A stretch of 37,575 bases of DNA, from contig NZ_QRDZ01000055.1 in assembly GCF_003386235.1 (NCBI RefSeq), positions 1 through 37,575 on the forward strand, read 5' to 3'. The DNA is from Cohnella phaseoli (GTDB lineage: Bacteria > Bacillota > Bacilli > Paenibacillales > Paenibacillaceae). Below are positions 7,183 to 14,952 of the stretch, in pieces. The notes under the pieces are model-generated. The model had not been told where the DNA came from, did not search any database, and saw only the letters and a list, made by a program, of their open reading frames with translations. Each line of letters begins with the position of its first letter. Within the stretch, counting starts at the first letter, position 1. A program made the position numbers and the translations under genes.

Positions 7183-7241
7183 AAACTAAAATCTAACCCG
7201 ATTCACGGATTGGATATTATTATTTTGAGTGACGAGAATAA

Positions 7242-7305
7242 GTAACTTTCTTGCTTAACAAAGAATAAAACAAGATTTGTTTTATCATTCGTAAAAAGCA
7301 AGAAA
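7242..7305 (-). promoter_or_regulatory. Antiterminator and anti-antiterminator segments of the leader
   Basis: On the transcript, segment 1 TTTCTTGCTT (7305-7296) is perfectly complementary to segment 2 AAGCAAGAAA (7256-7247). Segment 2, read as CAAGAAAGTTAC (7253-7242), is also perfectly complementary over 12 bases to GTAACTTTCTTG (7168-7157), which is the loop and 3' arm of the terminator. 1:2 pairing leaves the terminator free to form; 2:4 pairing destroys it. This is the standard logic of ribosome-mediated attenuation. The rest of 7183-7241 shows nothing else. Confidence 0.7.
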
Positions 7306-7307
7306 TA

Positions 7308-7325
7308 TTACATAGTCCCCATCAT
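7308..7325 (-). CDS. Candidate very short upstream ORF (MMGTM or start-stop)
   Basis: ATG ATG GGG ACT ATG TAA lies about 15 bases after the predicted transcription start and ends two bases before antiterminator segment 1. A ribosome paused here would cover that segment. The start is uncertain: GGGAG is very close to the first ATGs and 12 bases from the last ATG, which is directly followed by TAA. A second unsupported frame of 22 codons starts at 7288 and overlaps segment 2 but has no binding site. Confidence 0.35.
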   Translation of the reverse strand: MMGTM

Positions 7326-7346
7326 CTCCCTAGATTAAGTACTAAA

Positions 7347-7375
7347 ATTGTAGCATAGCCGATTTCACATTTCAA
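7347..7375 (-). promoter_or_regulatory. Sigma-A promoter of the Cfr-like gene
   Basis: On the minus strand, -35 TTGAAA (7375-7370), a 17-bp spacer and -10 TACAAT (7352-7347). The predicted start is near 7340, giving a leader of about 390 bases before the methyltransferase start codon. Confidence 0.75.
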
Positions 7376-7453
7376 ATGTGCGAATGACCTATGGAGGCTG
7401 TCCCATGAGCCAATCAAGTTGCTCTGAAAGATAATCGATGATAAAGGTTCAAG

Positions 7454-7561
7454 GGGGATGTACCTCTCTCCGACGCTATACGCTCCTGAAATTTGAATGG
7501 GTAAAACCATTGCAAAGTCATTTCAGGAGCGTATGAGGCGTCTTCGGGAGGTCATACCCCT
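7454..7561. repeat. Long imperfect palindrome, MITE-like or structured element
   Basis: The core is a perfect 15-bp inverted repeat, ATACGCTCCTGAAAT (7478-7492) and ATTTCAGGAGCGTAT (7520-7534). Outside it, GACGC/GCGTC, ACCTC/GAGGT and GGGG/CCCC extend the pairing to about 108 bp, and inside it AATGG/CCATT closes the loop. It lies in the gene-free stretch 7376-7761, which otherwise holds GGCTGTCCCA near 7397 (seen at some insertion-sequence ends) and the downstream operon's promoter. No transposase is present. Confidence 0.55.
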
Positions 7562-7638
7562 CTCTTTGTCTATTTCCACTTATACAGGTAATTGTATAGT
7601 CGCTGTTATAGCACTTTTTCTCCGACATCATTAAAAAA

Positions 7639-7667
7639 TTGATATATCCCGGAAATCAAAACTTTAT
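7639..7667 (+). promoter_or_regulatory. Candidate promoter of the first ABC operon
   Basis: -35 TTGATA (7639-7644), 17 bp, -10 CTTTAT (7662-7667). The -10 box is a weak match. It is the best sigma-A candidate before the solute-binding-protein gene at 7762. Confidence 0.4.
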
Positions 7668-7719
7668 CCTTTTGATATACGATTGTCCACGGTAAGCTAG
7701 AAGCATCAGCTAGCTGACA

Positions 7720-7733
7720 GTTCCGGCCGGAAC
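7720..7733. promoter_or_regulatory. 14-bp perfect palindrome in the leader of the first ABC operon
   Basis: GTTCCGGCCGGAAC, about 30 bp before the start of the solute-binding-protein gene and downstream of the candidate promoter. It could be a dimer-binding operator or a hairpin; sequence alone does not decide. Confidence 0.35.
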
Positions 7734-7761
7734 ATCAATTGAAACTAAGGGAGGCAAATCG

Positions 7762-9333
7762 ATGTCTGGAAAACGGATTGTCGCTGGAATCGTCAGTCTG
7801 ATCATGTTCGCGGCTGTAATAGGCTGTTCGACATCTGAAAAGTCAGGCAACGCTAGCACCGCGGGAAACCAGAATACGGGCCAAGGGCAGTCGGCAGCGA
7901 CGGATTCCAAAAAGAATGAGCAGGTATACATCTATGCGAATGCGGGAAATCTTGCACTTGCATCTACGCTAAGCAAGAAGGAAGATTTGGAGATGGTTCA
8001 TAAGGAAATATTAGACCGGTCCGGATTCGAAGTAGAGGCGAATATTCCGCCCAAAGGTCAAGAAGCGGAAAAGTTAAACCTATTGCTTGCTTCTAATGAG
8101 CCGATTGATATTTTCGTCGGAAGTATAGGCGCATTCAGAGACAATGGCGCAATCCAGCCTCTTAATGATTTGTTGGACAAATATGGATCGCACATCAGAG
8201 AGCTATGGCCGAAAGAATGGGCAAGCGCTTGGGATGCGGTTACGGATAAGGAAGGAAAAATATGGGCGATTCCGCAGGTGCCCCAATTAGCGGAGAAAAC
8301 GATATTTCTTAGGTCGGATTGGTTAGCGAAGCTGAATTTAACGATGCCCAAGACGATTGAGGAATATGAGACGGTATTGAAGGCGTTAAAAGAAAAGGAC
8401 CCGGCGGGTGCAGGCCAGACGATCCCCATTGTCACCAATATGACAGGCCTGAATTTGGCTTTATCGGCAGGTTTCATGGATGTAGGCTACGGTCCCTGGA
8501 TGGATCAGGACGGAAAAGTTAAACCGCCGGAAGTTAATCCGGGATATAAAGACTTCATTGCCAAAATGGCCGAGTGGTACCAAAAGGGATATATCTATAA
8601 GGAAACCTTCACCTTAAATACGGAAAGAACACGCGAATTAATCAAGCAGAACAGGGTAGGCTCCGCCATTATTCATTATTCGGTTGTGACGAACATCCAA
8701 TCCGACCTTCAACAGAAAACACCGGAGGCCTTATATGAAGTTGCCGGAGAGCTCAAAGGTCCCAAAGGCAATATTACAACGATGTCCGGTTTGTCGCCGT
8801 ATGGCTGGATGCTGAACAAAAAATCGAAAAACCCGGAAGCGGCGATTAAATTCATCGATTGGATTCATTCCGACATCGAGAACTATTTGTTGATCATGTA
8901 CGGAATAAAGGATAAGCACTGGAAATATACCGATGAGGCCAATCATGTCTTCGAGCGCCTTAATCAGGATTATGCCGGAGAGTACCTGACGGCCAGTACA
9001 TTTGCTTACACGGTACAATTTGCACCGTCGGATCCTGCGAGCAAACCGGAATATGACTTTCTGGGCAAGTACAGCGGCGATACGAGCAGGGTGAAAAATC
9101 CGGCCACGGCGGATGTCGACTATTTGTATGACCAGCAGGAGATATCCGACAAGCTGCCTCATATCGAAGATATTAATCGCATGATTGAGGAGGAAGTGGT
9201 CAAATTTATTATGGGGGCGAGACCCATGAGTGACTACGACAAATTTGTCCAGGAATTGTATTCGGCAGGATTGGACAAATGGATCGAGGTCATGACTGAG
9301 CAGTATAACAAAGTAAAAGCGGCGATGAAATGA
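7762..9333 (+). CDS. Carbohydrate ABC transporter substrate-binding lipoprotein
   Basis: A 523-residue protein with a lipoprotein signal peptide (basic MSGKRIV, hydrophobic core, lipobox AVIGC with the lipidated Cys at residue 22), a low-complexity Gly/Ser/Gln linker, then a family 1 solute-binding fold of the long LplA type common in Paenibacillus. It would capture an oligosaccharide outside the membrane and deliver it to the permeases encoded next. The start has AAGGGAGG seven bases upstream. Its stop overlaps the next start by 4 bp, so the genes are co-translated. The sugar is unknown; the Asp-box protein at the end of the operon suggests a glycan with an acidic or unusual terminal residue. 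Confidence 0.9.
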   Translation: MSGKRIVAGIVSLIMFAAVIGCSTSEKSGNASTAGNQNTGQGQSAATDSKKNEQVYIYANAGNLALASTLSKKEDLEMVHKEILDRSGFEVEANIPPKGQEAEKLNLLLASNEPIDIFVGSIGAFRDNGAIQPLNDLLDKYGSHIRELWPKEWASAWDAVTDKEGKIWAIPQVPQLAEKTIFLRSDWLAKLNLTMPKTIEEYETVLKALKEKDPAGAGQTIPIVTNMTGLNLALSAGFMDVGYGPWMDQDGKVKPPEVNPGYKDFIAKMAEWYQKGYIYKETFTLNTERTRELIKQNRVGSAIIHYSVVTNIQSDLQQKTPEALYEVAGELKGPKGNITTMSGLSPYGWMLNKKSKNPEAAIKFIDWIHSDIENYLLIMYGIKDKHWKYTDEANHVFERLNQDYAGEYLTASTFAYTVQFAPSDPASKPEYDFLGKYSGDTSRVKNPATADVDYLYDQQEISDKLPHIEDINRMIEEEVVKFIMGARPMSDYDKFVQELYSAGLDKWIEVMTEQYNKVKAAMK

Positions 9334-10247
9334 GAAGATCCATCCCGTCGCTGATTCATCGATATAAATTGTATTATTTTCTGATTGCACCCGGGATTAT
9401 CTATTACCTTATATTTCATTATATCCCGCTGTATGGCGTTGTCATTGCCTTCAAAGATGTATCGCCATTCGACGGGGTTAAAGAAATATTAACAAGTGAA
9501 TGGGTGGGGTTGAAGCACTTCCGGAACTTCACCAATTCCTATTACTTCTGGGATATTATGCGGAACACCTTGTTGATTAGTCTATACCGGCTGATCTTCG
9601 GCTTCCCTGCGCCGATTCTGTTGGCAATTTTACTGAATGAAGCAAAGAACATTTTGTTTCAAAGAGTTGTGCAAACGGTTTCATATTTGCCGCATTTTAT
9701 TTCTATGGTCATTGTTGCCGGTTTGCTGACGACTTTCCTGACGACAGACGGCGGCATTGTGAATACCCTGTTGCAGCAGATGGGTCTTAAACAAATTTTT
9801 TTCCTGGGCGATGCGAATTATTTCCGTTCGGTGCTTGTGATTTCGGGCATCTGGAAGGAGGTCGGTTGGGGGACGATCATCTATCTTGCAGCGATCGCGG
9901 GAATCGACGCTCATTTGTACGAGGCTGCGAAGCTTGATGGCGCAGGGCGGATGAGACAAATCTGGCATGTCACTCTGCCGGGGATGTCATTCATTATTAC
10001 GCTGCTTCTTATTCTTTCTATCGGTGGGCTGCTGGATGCGGGTTTTGAACAGATTTTTCTGCTGTATTCCCCATCCGTGTTTAAGGTAGCCGATATTATC
10101 GATACTTATGTTTACCGTAAGGGGCTCGTTGATTTGCAGTATTCCTATGCTGCGGCCGTTAATCTATTCAAATCCTTAATCGCGGTGATCCTCTTGCTTG
10201 GCGCAAACTACTTGGCCAAGAAATACAAACAGGAAGGCATATGGTAG
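9330..10247 (+). CDS. ABC sugar permease, LplB-like
   Basis: A 305-residue integral membrane protein with about six hydrophobic segments starting near residue 14. It has the MalF-type cytoplasmic EAA loop, EAAKLDGAGRMRQIWHVTLP, near residues 197-216, which docks on the ATPase. The LplB signature at the N-terminus (HYIPLYGVVIAFKD) places it with oligosaccharide permeases paired with LplA-type binding proteins. It starts inside the stop of the binding-protein gene. No ATPase gene follows, so energy presumably comes from a shared MsmX-type ATPase encoded elsewhere. Confidence 0.92.
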   Translation: MRRSIPSLIHRYKLYYFLIAPGIIYYLIFHYIPLYGVVIAFKDVSPFDGVKEILTSEWVGLKHFRNFTNSYYFWDIMRNTLLISLYRLIFGFPAPILLAILLNEAKNILFQRVVQTVSYLPHFISMVIVAGLLTTFLTTDGGIVNTLLQQMGLKQIFFLGDANYFRSVLVISGIWKEVGWGTIIYLAAIAGIDAHLYEAAKLDGAGRMRQIWHVTLPGMSFIITLLLILSIGGLLDAGFEQIFLLYSPSVFKVADIIDTYVYRKGLVDLQYSYAAAVNLFKSLIAVILLLGANYLAKKYKQEGIW

Positions 10248-10259
10248 AGGTGAAGTAAG

Positions 10260-11156
10260 ATGAACCAGCAACGCCAACGCCGCAATATGGGTGAGACAAC
10301 ATTCCAGATCGTGAATTACAGCTTTTTGACCTTGATTTCATTATCTTTTATCATTCCGTTTCTCGTTGTGCTTGCCACTTCGTTTGTCAGTGAGAACGAG
10401 CTGATCGCCAGAGGGAACTTTATTCTCATACCGAGGGACCTGGACTTCACAGCCTATAACCTGCTATTGAGCAAAGGTTCATTGATCTACAACGCTTACG
10501 GGATCACCTTCCTGAGGGTACTGATCGGTACATTGCTCAATCTGGCGTTTACGGCCATGATGGCTTACGGGCTGGCACGAAGGGATCTGCCGGGCAGGAA
10601 CGGATTGATTACGCTCGTATTTATCACAATGCTTATCGGGGGCGGACTCGTCCCCAATTATTTACTCATGAAAAGCATACATTTGCTAAACACGTTCTGG
10701 GTAATGATCATTCCTGGATTAATCAGTTCGTGGAATTTAATTATTATGAGGAATTTCTTTATGCAAATTCCCGTGGAGCTTGAAGAATCGGCGATCATTG
10801 ACGGCGCTTCGCCGCTCGGCGTCCTCGTGCGGATTGTTTTTCCGTTAAGCTTGCCCACGTTCGCCACGATCGGGCTTTTCTATGCAGTAGGTCACTGGAA
10901 TGCTTGGTTTGATGCAGCTATCTACATTAATAATACCCAAATGCATCCACTGCAGCTGATTCTGAGGCAGGTTGTACTTTCGATGACCTCGGAAGAAATA
11001 AATACAACGATGACAGCAGGGATGATGGAAAGGCCAACAGCGCAAAGCTTGAAAGCGGCGGCAATCATTGCTACAACCGTACCTATTTTGTTTGTTTATC
11101 CTTTTTTACAAAAGTACTTTGTGAAGGGTGTACTGACAGGTTCAATAAAGGGTTAA
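10260..11156 (+). CDS. ABC sugar permease, LplC/YtcP-like
   Basis: A 298-residue MalG-type permease, 12 bp after its partner, with AGAGGTGAAG upstream. Six hydrophobic segments are visible and the EAA loop reads EESAIIDGASPLGVLVRIVF near residues 178-197, ending in the usual FPLSLP. The C-terminus (QKYFVKGVLTGSIKG) is the standard end of this subfamily. It forms the transmembrane heterodimer with the preceding gene product. Confidence 0.92.
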   Translation: MNQQRQRRNMGETTFQIVNYSFLTLISLSFIIPFLVVLATSFVSENELIARGNFILIPRDLDFTAYNLLLSKGSLIYNAYGITFLRVLIGTLLNLAFTAMMAYGLARRDLPGRNGLITLVFITMLIGGGLVPNYLLMKSIHLLNTFWVMIIPGLISSWNLIIMRNFFMQIPVELEESAIIDGASPLGVLVRIVFPLSLPTFATIGLFYAVGHWNAWFDAAIYINNTQMHPLQLILRQVVLSMTSEEINTTMTAGMMERPTAQSLKAAAIIATTVPILFVYPFLQKYFVKGVLTGSIKG

Positions 11157-11207
11157 CACTAGATTGCTAACGATAGGATCGGAACATTTCAAAATGGAGG
11201 GAACGAC

Positions 11208-12299
11208 ATGAATAAGCTTGGGGATATCGTGTTAGAGCTTGGGCCATCCGAAGGGAATCCGCGCAATAGCGAGGGAGCTTTTATCGAGCTTAAGGACGGC
11301 AGACTGTTGCTTGTGTACAGCCGTTTTCTTGGGGATTCCCCAGAGGATTATGCCTATGCAGTCATTGCTAAGCGTTATTCGGCTGACCGGGGAAACACCT
11401 GGACCGATGACGAAGTGATTGCCAGGCCGGAGGAATATGACGCGATTAATCTGATGAGCGTGAGTTTATTGCGGTTAGGAAATGGCGATATCGGAATGTT
11501 CTATGGCGTTCGTCAGGGCTGGCATGATTTGCGTTTCTTTCTCAGACGTTCGGCGGATGAAGGCGAGTCGTGGAGCGAGGCTGTCTGTTGTATGCCGGGT
11601 CCGGGGTATTTCAATGTAAATAACGACAGAGTGATCCGTTTGCAGGGCGGAAGACTGGTGATTCCCGCCAGCTACTTCAGAATGCGCGGGGAAAGCACGG
11701 TGGATTTGAGTTCATGGGATCCTCGGGCGATGCTGTTCTTTTACTTATCCGATGACGACGGGGTGACTTGGAGAGAATCCAGTTCGTTCTATACATTGCC
11801 TTACTCTAGATCAGGCTCGGGTTTGGACGAACCGGGCGTCATCGAGCTTGCAGACGGGACATTATGGGCATGGTGCAGAACGGATATGGGGTATCAATAC
11901 GAGACCTTTTCCATGGACCGGGGAGAGACATGGAGCGTGCCCGTACCTTCCATCTTTACTTCACCCAACTCTCCACTCTCGATGAAGCGCATTCCTGGCT
12001 CCAACGATTTGCTTGCTGTATGGAATCCGATCCCTGATTATCAGACACGCGTTTATGAACGGCATACGGCAGGGAGATTTCCGTTGATCGGAGCGATAAG
12101 CAAGGATGAAGGCAAAACATGGGGACATTTCTTTTCTGCCGAAACGGATGAAAGCAGCGGTTATTGTTATGTTTCCATTCACTTTGTCGATGATTCCGTC
12201 TTACTGGCTTACTGTGCCGGCAACAGACAAGAAAGGAGCTGCCTCCGCAGGCTGAGAGTAAGCCGAATCAAAATATCGGATATTCTGTCGCAACCTTAG
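11208..12299 (+). CDS. Cytoplasmic Asp-box (BNR/sialidase-superfamily) protein
   Basis: A 363-residue protein with no signal peptide and five Asp boxes (S-x-D-x-G-x-T/S-W) near residues 59, 115, 182, 235 and 298 (for example SADRGNTW, SDDDGVTW, SKDEGKTW), the mark of a six-bladed beta-propeller in the sialidase/BNR_2 superfamily. Other conserved stretches are NPRNSEGAFIELKDGRLL and VCCMPGPGYF. Database entries call such proteins sialidase family, but the catalytic Arg triad and Tyr/Glu of GH33 cannot be verified by eye, so the activity is open. It ends the importer operon, which suggests it acts on the imported sugar inside the cell. GGAGGGAACGAC precedes the start. A close paralogue is at 28456. 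Confidence 0.8.
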   Translation: MNKLGDIVLELGPSEGNPRNSEGAFIELKDGRLLLVYSRFLGDSPEDYAYAVIAKRYSADRGNTWTDDEVIARPEEYDAINLMSVSLLRLGNGDIGMFYGVRQGWHDLRFFLRRSADEGESWSEAVCCMPGPGYFNVNNDRVIRLQGGRLVIPASYFRMRGESTVDLSSWDPRAMLFFYLSDDDGVTWRESSSFYTLPYSRSGSGLDEPGVIELADGTLWAWCRTDMGYQYETFSMDRGETWSVPVPSIFTSPNSPLSMKRIPGSNDLLAVWNPIPDYQTRVYERHTAGRFPLIGAISKDEGKTWGHFFSAETDESSGYCYVSIHFVDDSVLLAYCAGNRQERSCLRRLRVSRIKISDILSQP

Positions 12300-12313
12300 A
12301 CAAGCGTGAATGC

Positions 12314-12350
12314 AACAGGAGCTTGTTGTGTGAGGCTCCTGTTTTTCTTG
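12314..12350 (+). terminator. Intrinsic terminator of the first ABC operon
   Basis: AACAGGAGC (12314-12322) pairs with GCTCCTGTT (12335-12343), followed by TTTCTTG, 15 bp after the stop codon. Confidence 0.8.
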
Positions 12351-12437
12351 CAATATAGACAGTCGAAATATCGCAGGGTATGCTGACGAAAAGAGAGGTC
12401 AACGACTCGGCAAAGGAAAAGGAGGCAACGATATAGC

Positions 12438-14834
12438 ATGATCGAAAAGATATTTAAATTCCGTAGAACCCGGAAATTTTACTTGAAAGTGATCGGCTAC
12501 ACGCTCTTTCTCTCTTTGCTTCCCGTTCTTATCATCAGCATATATCTGTATCACAATGTCAAAGCGTCGCTCAAAACCGAACTGCTTAACGCCAATTCCA
12601 ACTATCTATCCCAGACGGCCAATGCGCTGGAAATTATTATCAATCAAATCGGCAATAATTTCAAACAATTCGCGCTGGACAGCACGATGCGGGAGTGGGA
12701 GAGATTCCCTAGAGGCAGCTACTACGAGGGACTGAACAAGGATATCAGCGATACGGATTTGCCCAATCTGGCACGTTATATCAATAGCAAAGCCAAAGTG
12801 AGATGGAATCTGGACAATATGAAAATCTCCAACGATTTCATTCATTCGGTGTTTCTCATCGACAGAGCTAAGGATATTACATTGACATCGATCGGCAGCG
12901 AGTTGTCGGAGGATGAAGCGAACGCTCAGAAATGGATCGAAATTCCGGATGACGCAACGGAGTTTCCCTACTTCATGGCAGCGAGATATATCGATAAGCC
13001 GGGAGCCGATGCGGAACAAATCCTGCCTGTGATCTACAAATCTTCTAACCTGAATAGCTATATGGTCGTTAACCTCAATGCGGATCTCATCTATGCCAAA
13101 ATTGTAAAAAATCTCGAGAAGCGGGAGAATGAAAGCTTTTTCGCTTTGTCGAAAAGCAATGCAGTGCTGCTTCACGACGGACGGGAAGAGATGTATGGGG
13201 AAATCAGGGCGGAACTGGAGAGCCGTATTCAGGGCGATCATCTTGCGGATCAGGATGTCACGGAGTACAACGGCAAGCGGATACTAGTCACTTCCCAGAC
13301 GTCGCAGCTTCTCGGCTGGACGTTCGTCAGGGCGATCGATCTGGACGGACTGTACAGCAGTATCTTTCATATCAAAGGGCTCATATTCCTCTCCTCCTTT
13401 ATGCTGATCGTGGCGACAGGGCTTCTGGCCTTCATGGCCAGTCAAAGCATCTACGGACCCGTATTTCGTTTGCTGGCTTATATGAAAAGTGTCGATTATA
13501 CCGATCATTTGCCCGTACAACCGAATACGCAGTCGTACGATGAATTCAAGACAATTGAGACCCGCTTTACTCGCTCAATCGAGGACAGAGCCAATCTGCA
13601 GCATCGCTTGAAGGAAAGCTTGCCGGCTTACAAGGAGAAGTTTCTGACTACGCTGATCAAGAATAACAGGTATAGCAGGGAAGAAATGATCGAGCGGATC
13701 TCCATGCTGGGACTTCGATTTGAACTGGAAGATATGGTGCTGTTGAATGTATGGTTCGATGTGCGGGGCCAGAAGGAGCTGGACTTCTCCAGCAGAAATC
13801 TGATCAAGCTGCAAATCGTGGACATTCTGGAGCGGGCGCTCTGCACAAGTCACACCGGTTTTATCGTGGAGATGTCAGAGGACTTGTTTACCGTAGTATT
13901 AAATAGCAAGCAGTCAGAGATGATGGACGTCTATGACCTGGCCGAAAATATGAAATCCGAAGTGAAAGGAATACTTGACCTGAGCTGCACGATTGGAATA
14001 GGTCGGCATTGTTCGGATGTGTATCAGTTGCACCAGGCGTACGACGAAGCAGAAGAGGCAATCGGGCATCGCGGTAATGGCAGGATGGGTGAAGTCATTT
14101 ACATTGAGGATGTGCGGCTTGAAAGCCTGCCTGTATTCGCGTATCCCAAGGAAAAAGAAACGACATTAAACCAGTTCGTCAAGAACGGGGAGACAGATCA
14201 GGCCAAGCTGGTATTCGCCGAGTTTGTGAAGGAAGTGAAGGAACAGCAGGATCGGGTGCAATATCAGCAGCTGTTGCAGGCTTTTATTCAGCTCTGGGTG
14301 CGGTTGTTGGAAACGGCAAGCCATATGCGGCTGGACCTGCCCAAAGTGCTGGGCGTGAAAAACAATCTGTTCACCATGCTCCTGCAAATGAAAGATGTGG
14401 AGGAGATGATCGCCTGGTCCGAAGACATGATCGGAGCCATGTCCATTCATATTGAAAGCGCATTCCGGGAAAAGAAAAATAATTATATCCAAGAAGTGAT
14501 GAAATTGATCGATAAGTGCAGCGGCAACGAGTTGTCCCTGTCGTATGCGGCTGACCATTTGCAGCTGAATCCCGCTTATTTGAGCCGAATCTTCAGAGAG
14601 AAGACAGGGATGAACTTCCTGGAATATCTCACCTATGTCCGCATCGAGAAAAGCAAAAAGCTGCTGCATGAAACGGATTGGAAAATCAAAGAGATCGGAG
14701 AAATATCCGGCTACAGCAATGTGAACTATTTTATCCGTGTATTCAAGGAAGCGACCGGTACGACCCCGCGGGAATACAGGAAGCTGTACAGCGCTGACGC
14801 CTTGTCGGCTAACCCCGGAACCTCGCGCCAATAG
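12438..14834 (+). CDS. Membrane-bound AraC-family regulator with extracytoplasmic sensor
   Basis: A 798-residue one-component regulator. TM1 is near residues 16-37, an extracytoplasmic Cache-like sensor spans about 40-310, TM2 about 312-334 (FMLIVATGLLAFM), a cytoplasmic linker follows, and a C-terminal AraC double helix-turn-helix lies near 690-790 (LSLSYAADHLQLNPAYLSRI, GYSNVNYFIRVFKEATG). Proteins of this layout (YtdP type) sense a sugar or its binding protein outside the cell and activate neighbouring transport and glycan genes. It stands alone between the first ABC operon and the oxidoreductase gene, whose promoter carries the shared direct-repeat motif, so it is one of two candidates to bind that motif. 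GGAGG is 12 bases before the ATG, slightly long. Confidence 0.88.
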   Translation: MIEKIFKFRRTRKFYLKVIGYTLFLSLLPVLIISIYLYHNVKASLKTELLNANSNYLSQTANALEIIINQIGNNFKQFALDSTMREWERFPRGSYYEGLNKDISDTDLPNLARYINSKAKVRWNLDNMKISNDFIHSVFLIDRAKDITLTSIGSELSEDEANAQKWIEIPDDATEFPYFMAARYIDKPGADAEQILPVIYKSSNLNSYMVVNLNADLIYAKIVKNLEKRENESFFALSKSNAVLLHDGREEMYGEIRAELESRIQGDHLADQDVTEYNGKRILVTSQTSQLLGWTFVRAIDLDGLYSSIFHIKGLIFLSSFMLIVATGLLAFMASQSIYGPVFRLLAYMKSVDYTDHLPVQPNTQSYDEFKTIETRFTRSIEDRANLQHRLKESLPAYKEKFLTTLIKNNRYSREEMIERISMLGLRFELEDMVLLNVWFDVRGQKELDFSSRNLIKLQIVDILERALCTSHTGFIVEMSEDLFTVVLNSKQSEMMDVYDLAENMKSEVKGILDLSCTIGIGRHCSDVYQLHQAYDEAEEAIGHRGNGRMGEVIYIEDVRLESLPVFAYPKEKETTLNQFVKNGETDQAKLVFAEFVKEVKEQQDRVQYQQLLQAFIQLWVRLLETASHMRLDLPKVLGVKNNLFTMLLQMKDVEEMIAWSEDMIGAMSIHIESAFREKKNNYIQEVMKLIDKCSGNELSLSYAADHLQLNPAYLSRIFREKTGMNFLEYLTYVRIEKSKKLLHETDWKIKEIGEISGYSNVNYFIRVFKEATGTTPREYRKLYSADALSANPGTSRQ

Positions 14835-14842
14835 AAAGAGAA

Positions 14843-14906
14843 GTCAATTGTAGATAAGCAATGTCAACTGCAGTTATGTTGCGATTGATAACCGCAGCAT
14901 TACAAT
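14843..14906 (+). promoter_or_regulatory. Shared direct-repeat activator site 1 and promoter
   Basis: GTCAATT at 14843 and GTCAACTGCAGTTAT at 14863-14877 repeat in the same orientation with a 20-bp period. The -10 box TACAAT (14901-14906) starts 24 bp after the motif end; the -35 region (TTGCGA, 14879) abuts the motif. The same arrangement occurs at 17312 and 25020. Confidence 0.7.
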
Positions 14907-14952
14907 GAAGCTTGGAAGGCGCCTGGGATAGGTCGGAGGAGGAATTCTATCT

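Noticed and set aside
7113..7184. Longer version of the 36-residue leader peptide starting at 7184
   Set aside because: The extra codons come from the terminator stem and U-tract and there is no ribosome binding site at 7184.
7220..7288. A 22-codon frame overlapping the antiterminator segment of the Cfr-like leader
   Set aside because: No Shine-Dalgarno sequence precedes its ATG; overlap with segment 2 is suggestive but insufficient to call it a gene.
8731..9390. A 219-codon minus-strand open frame inside the first binding-protein gene
   Set aside because: Fully antisense to a well-supported lipoprotein gene, with no family resemblance or binding site.
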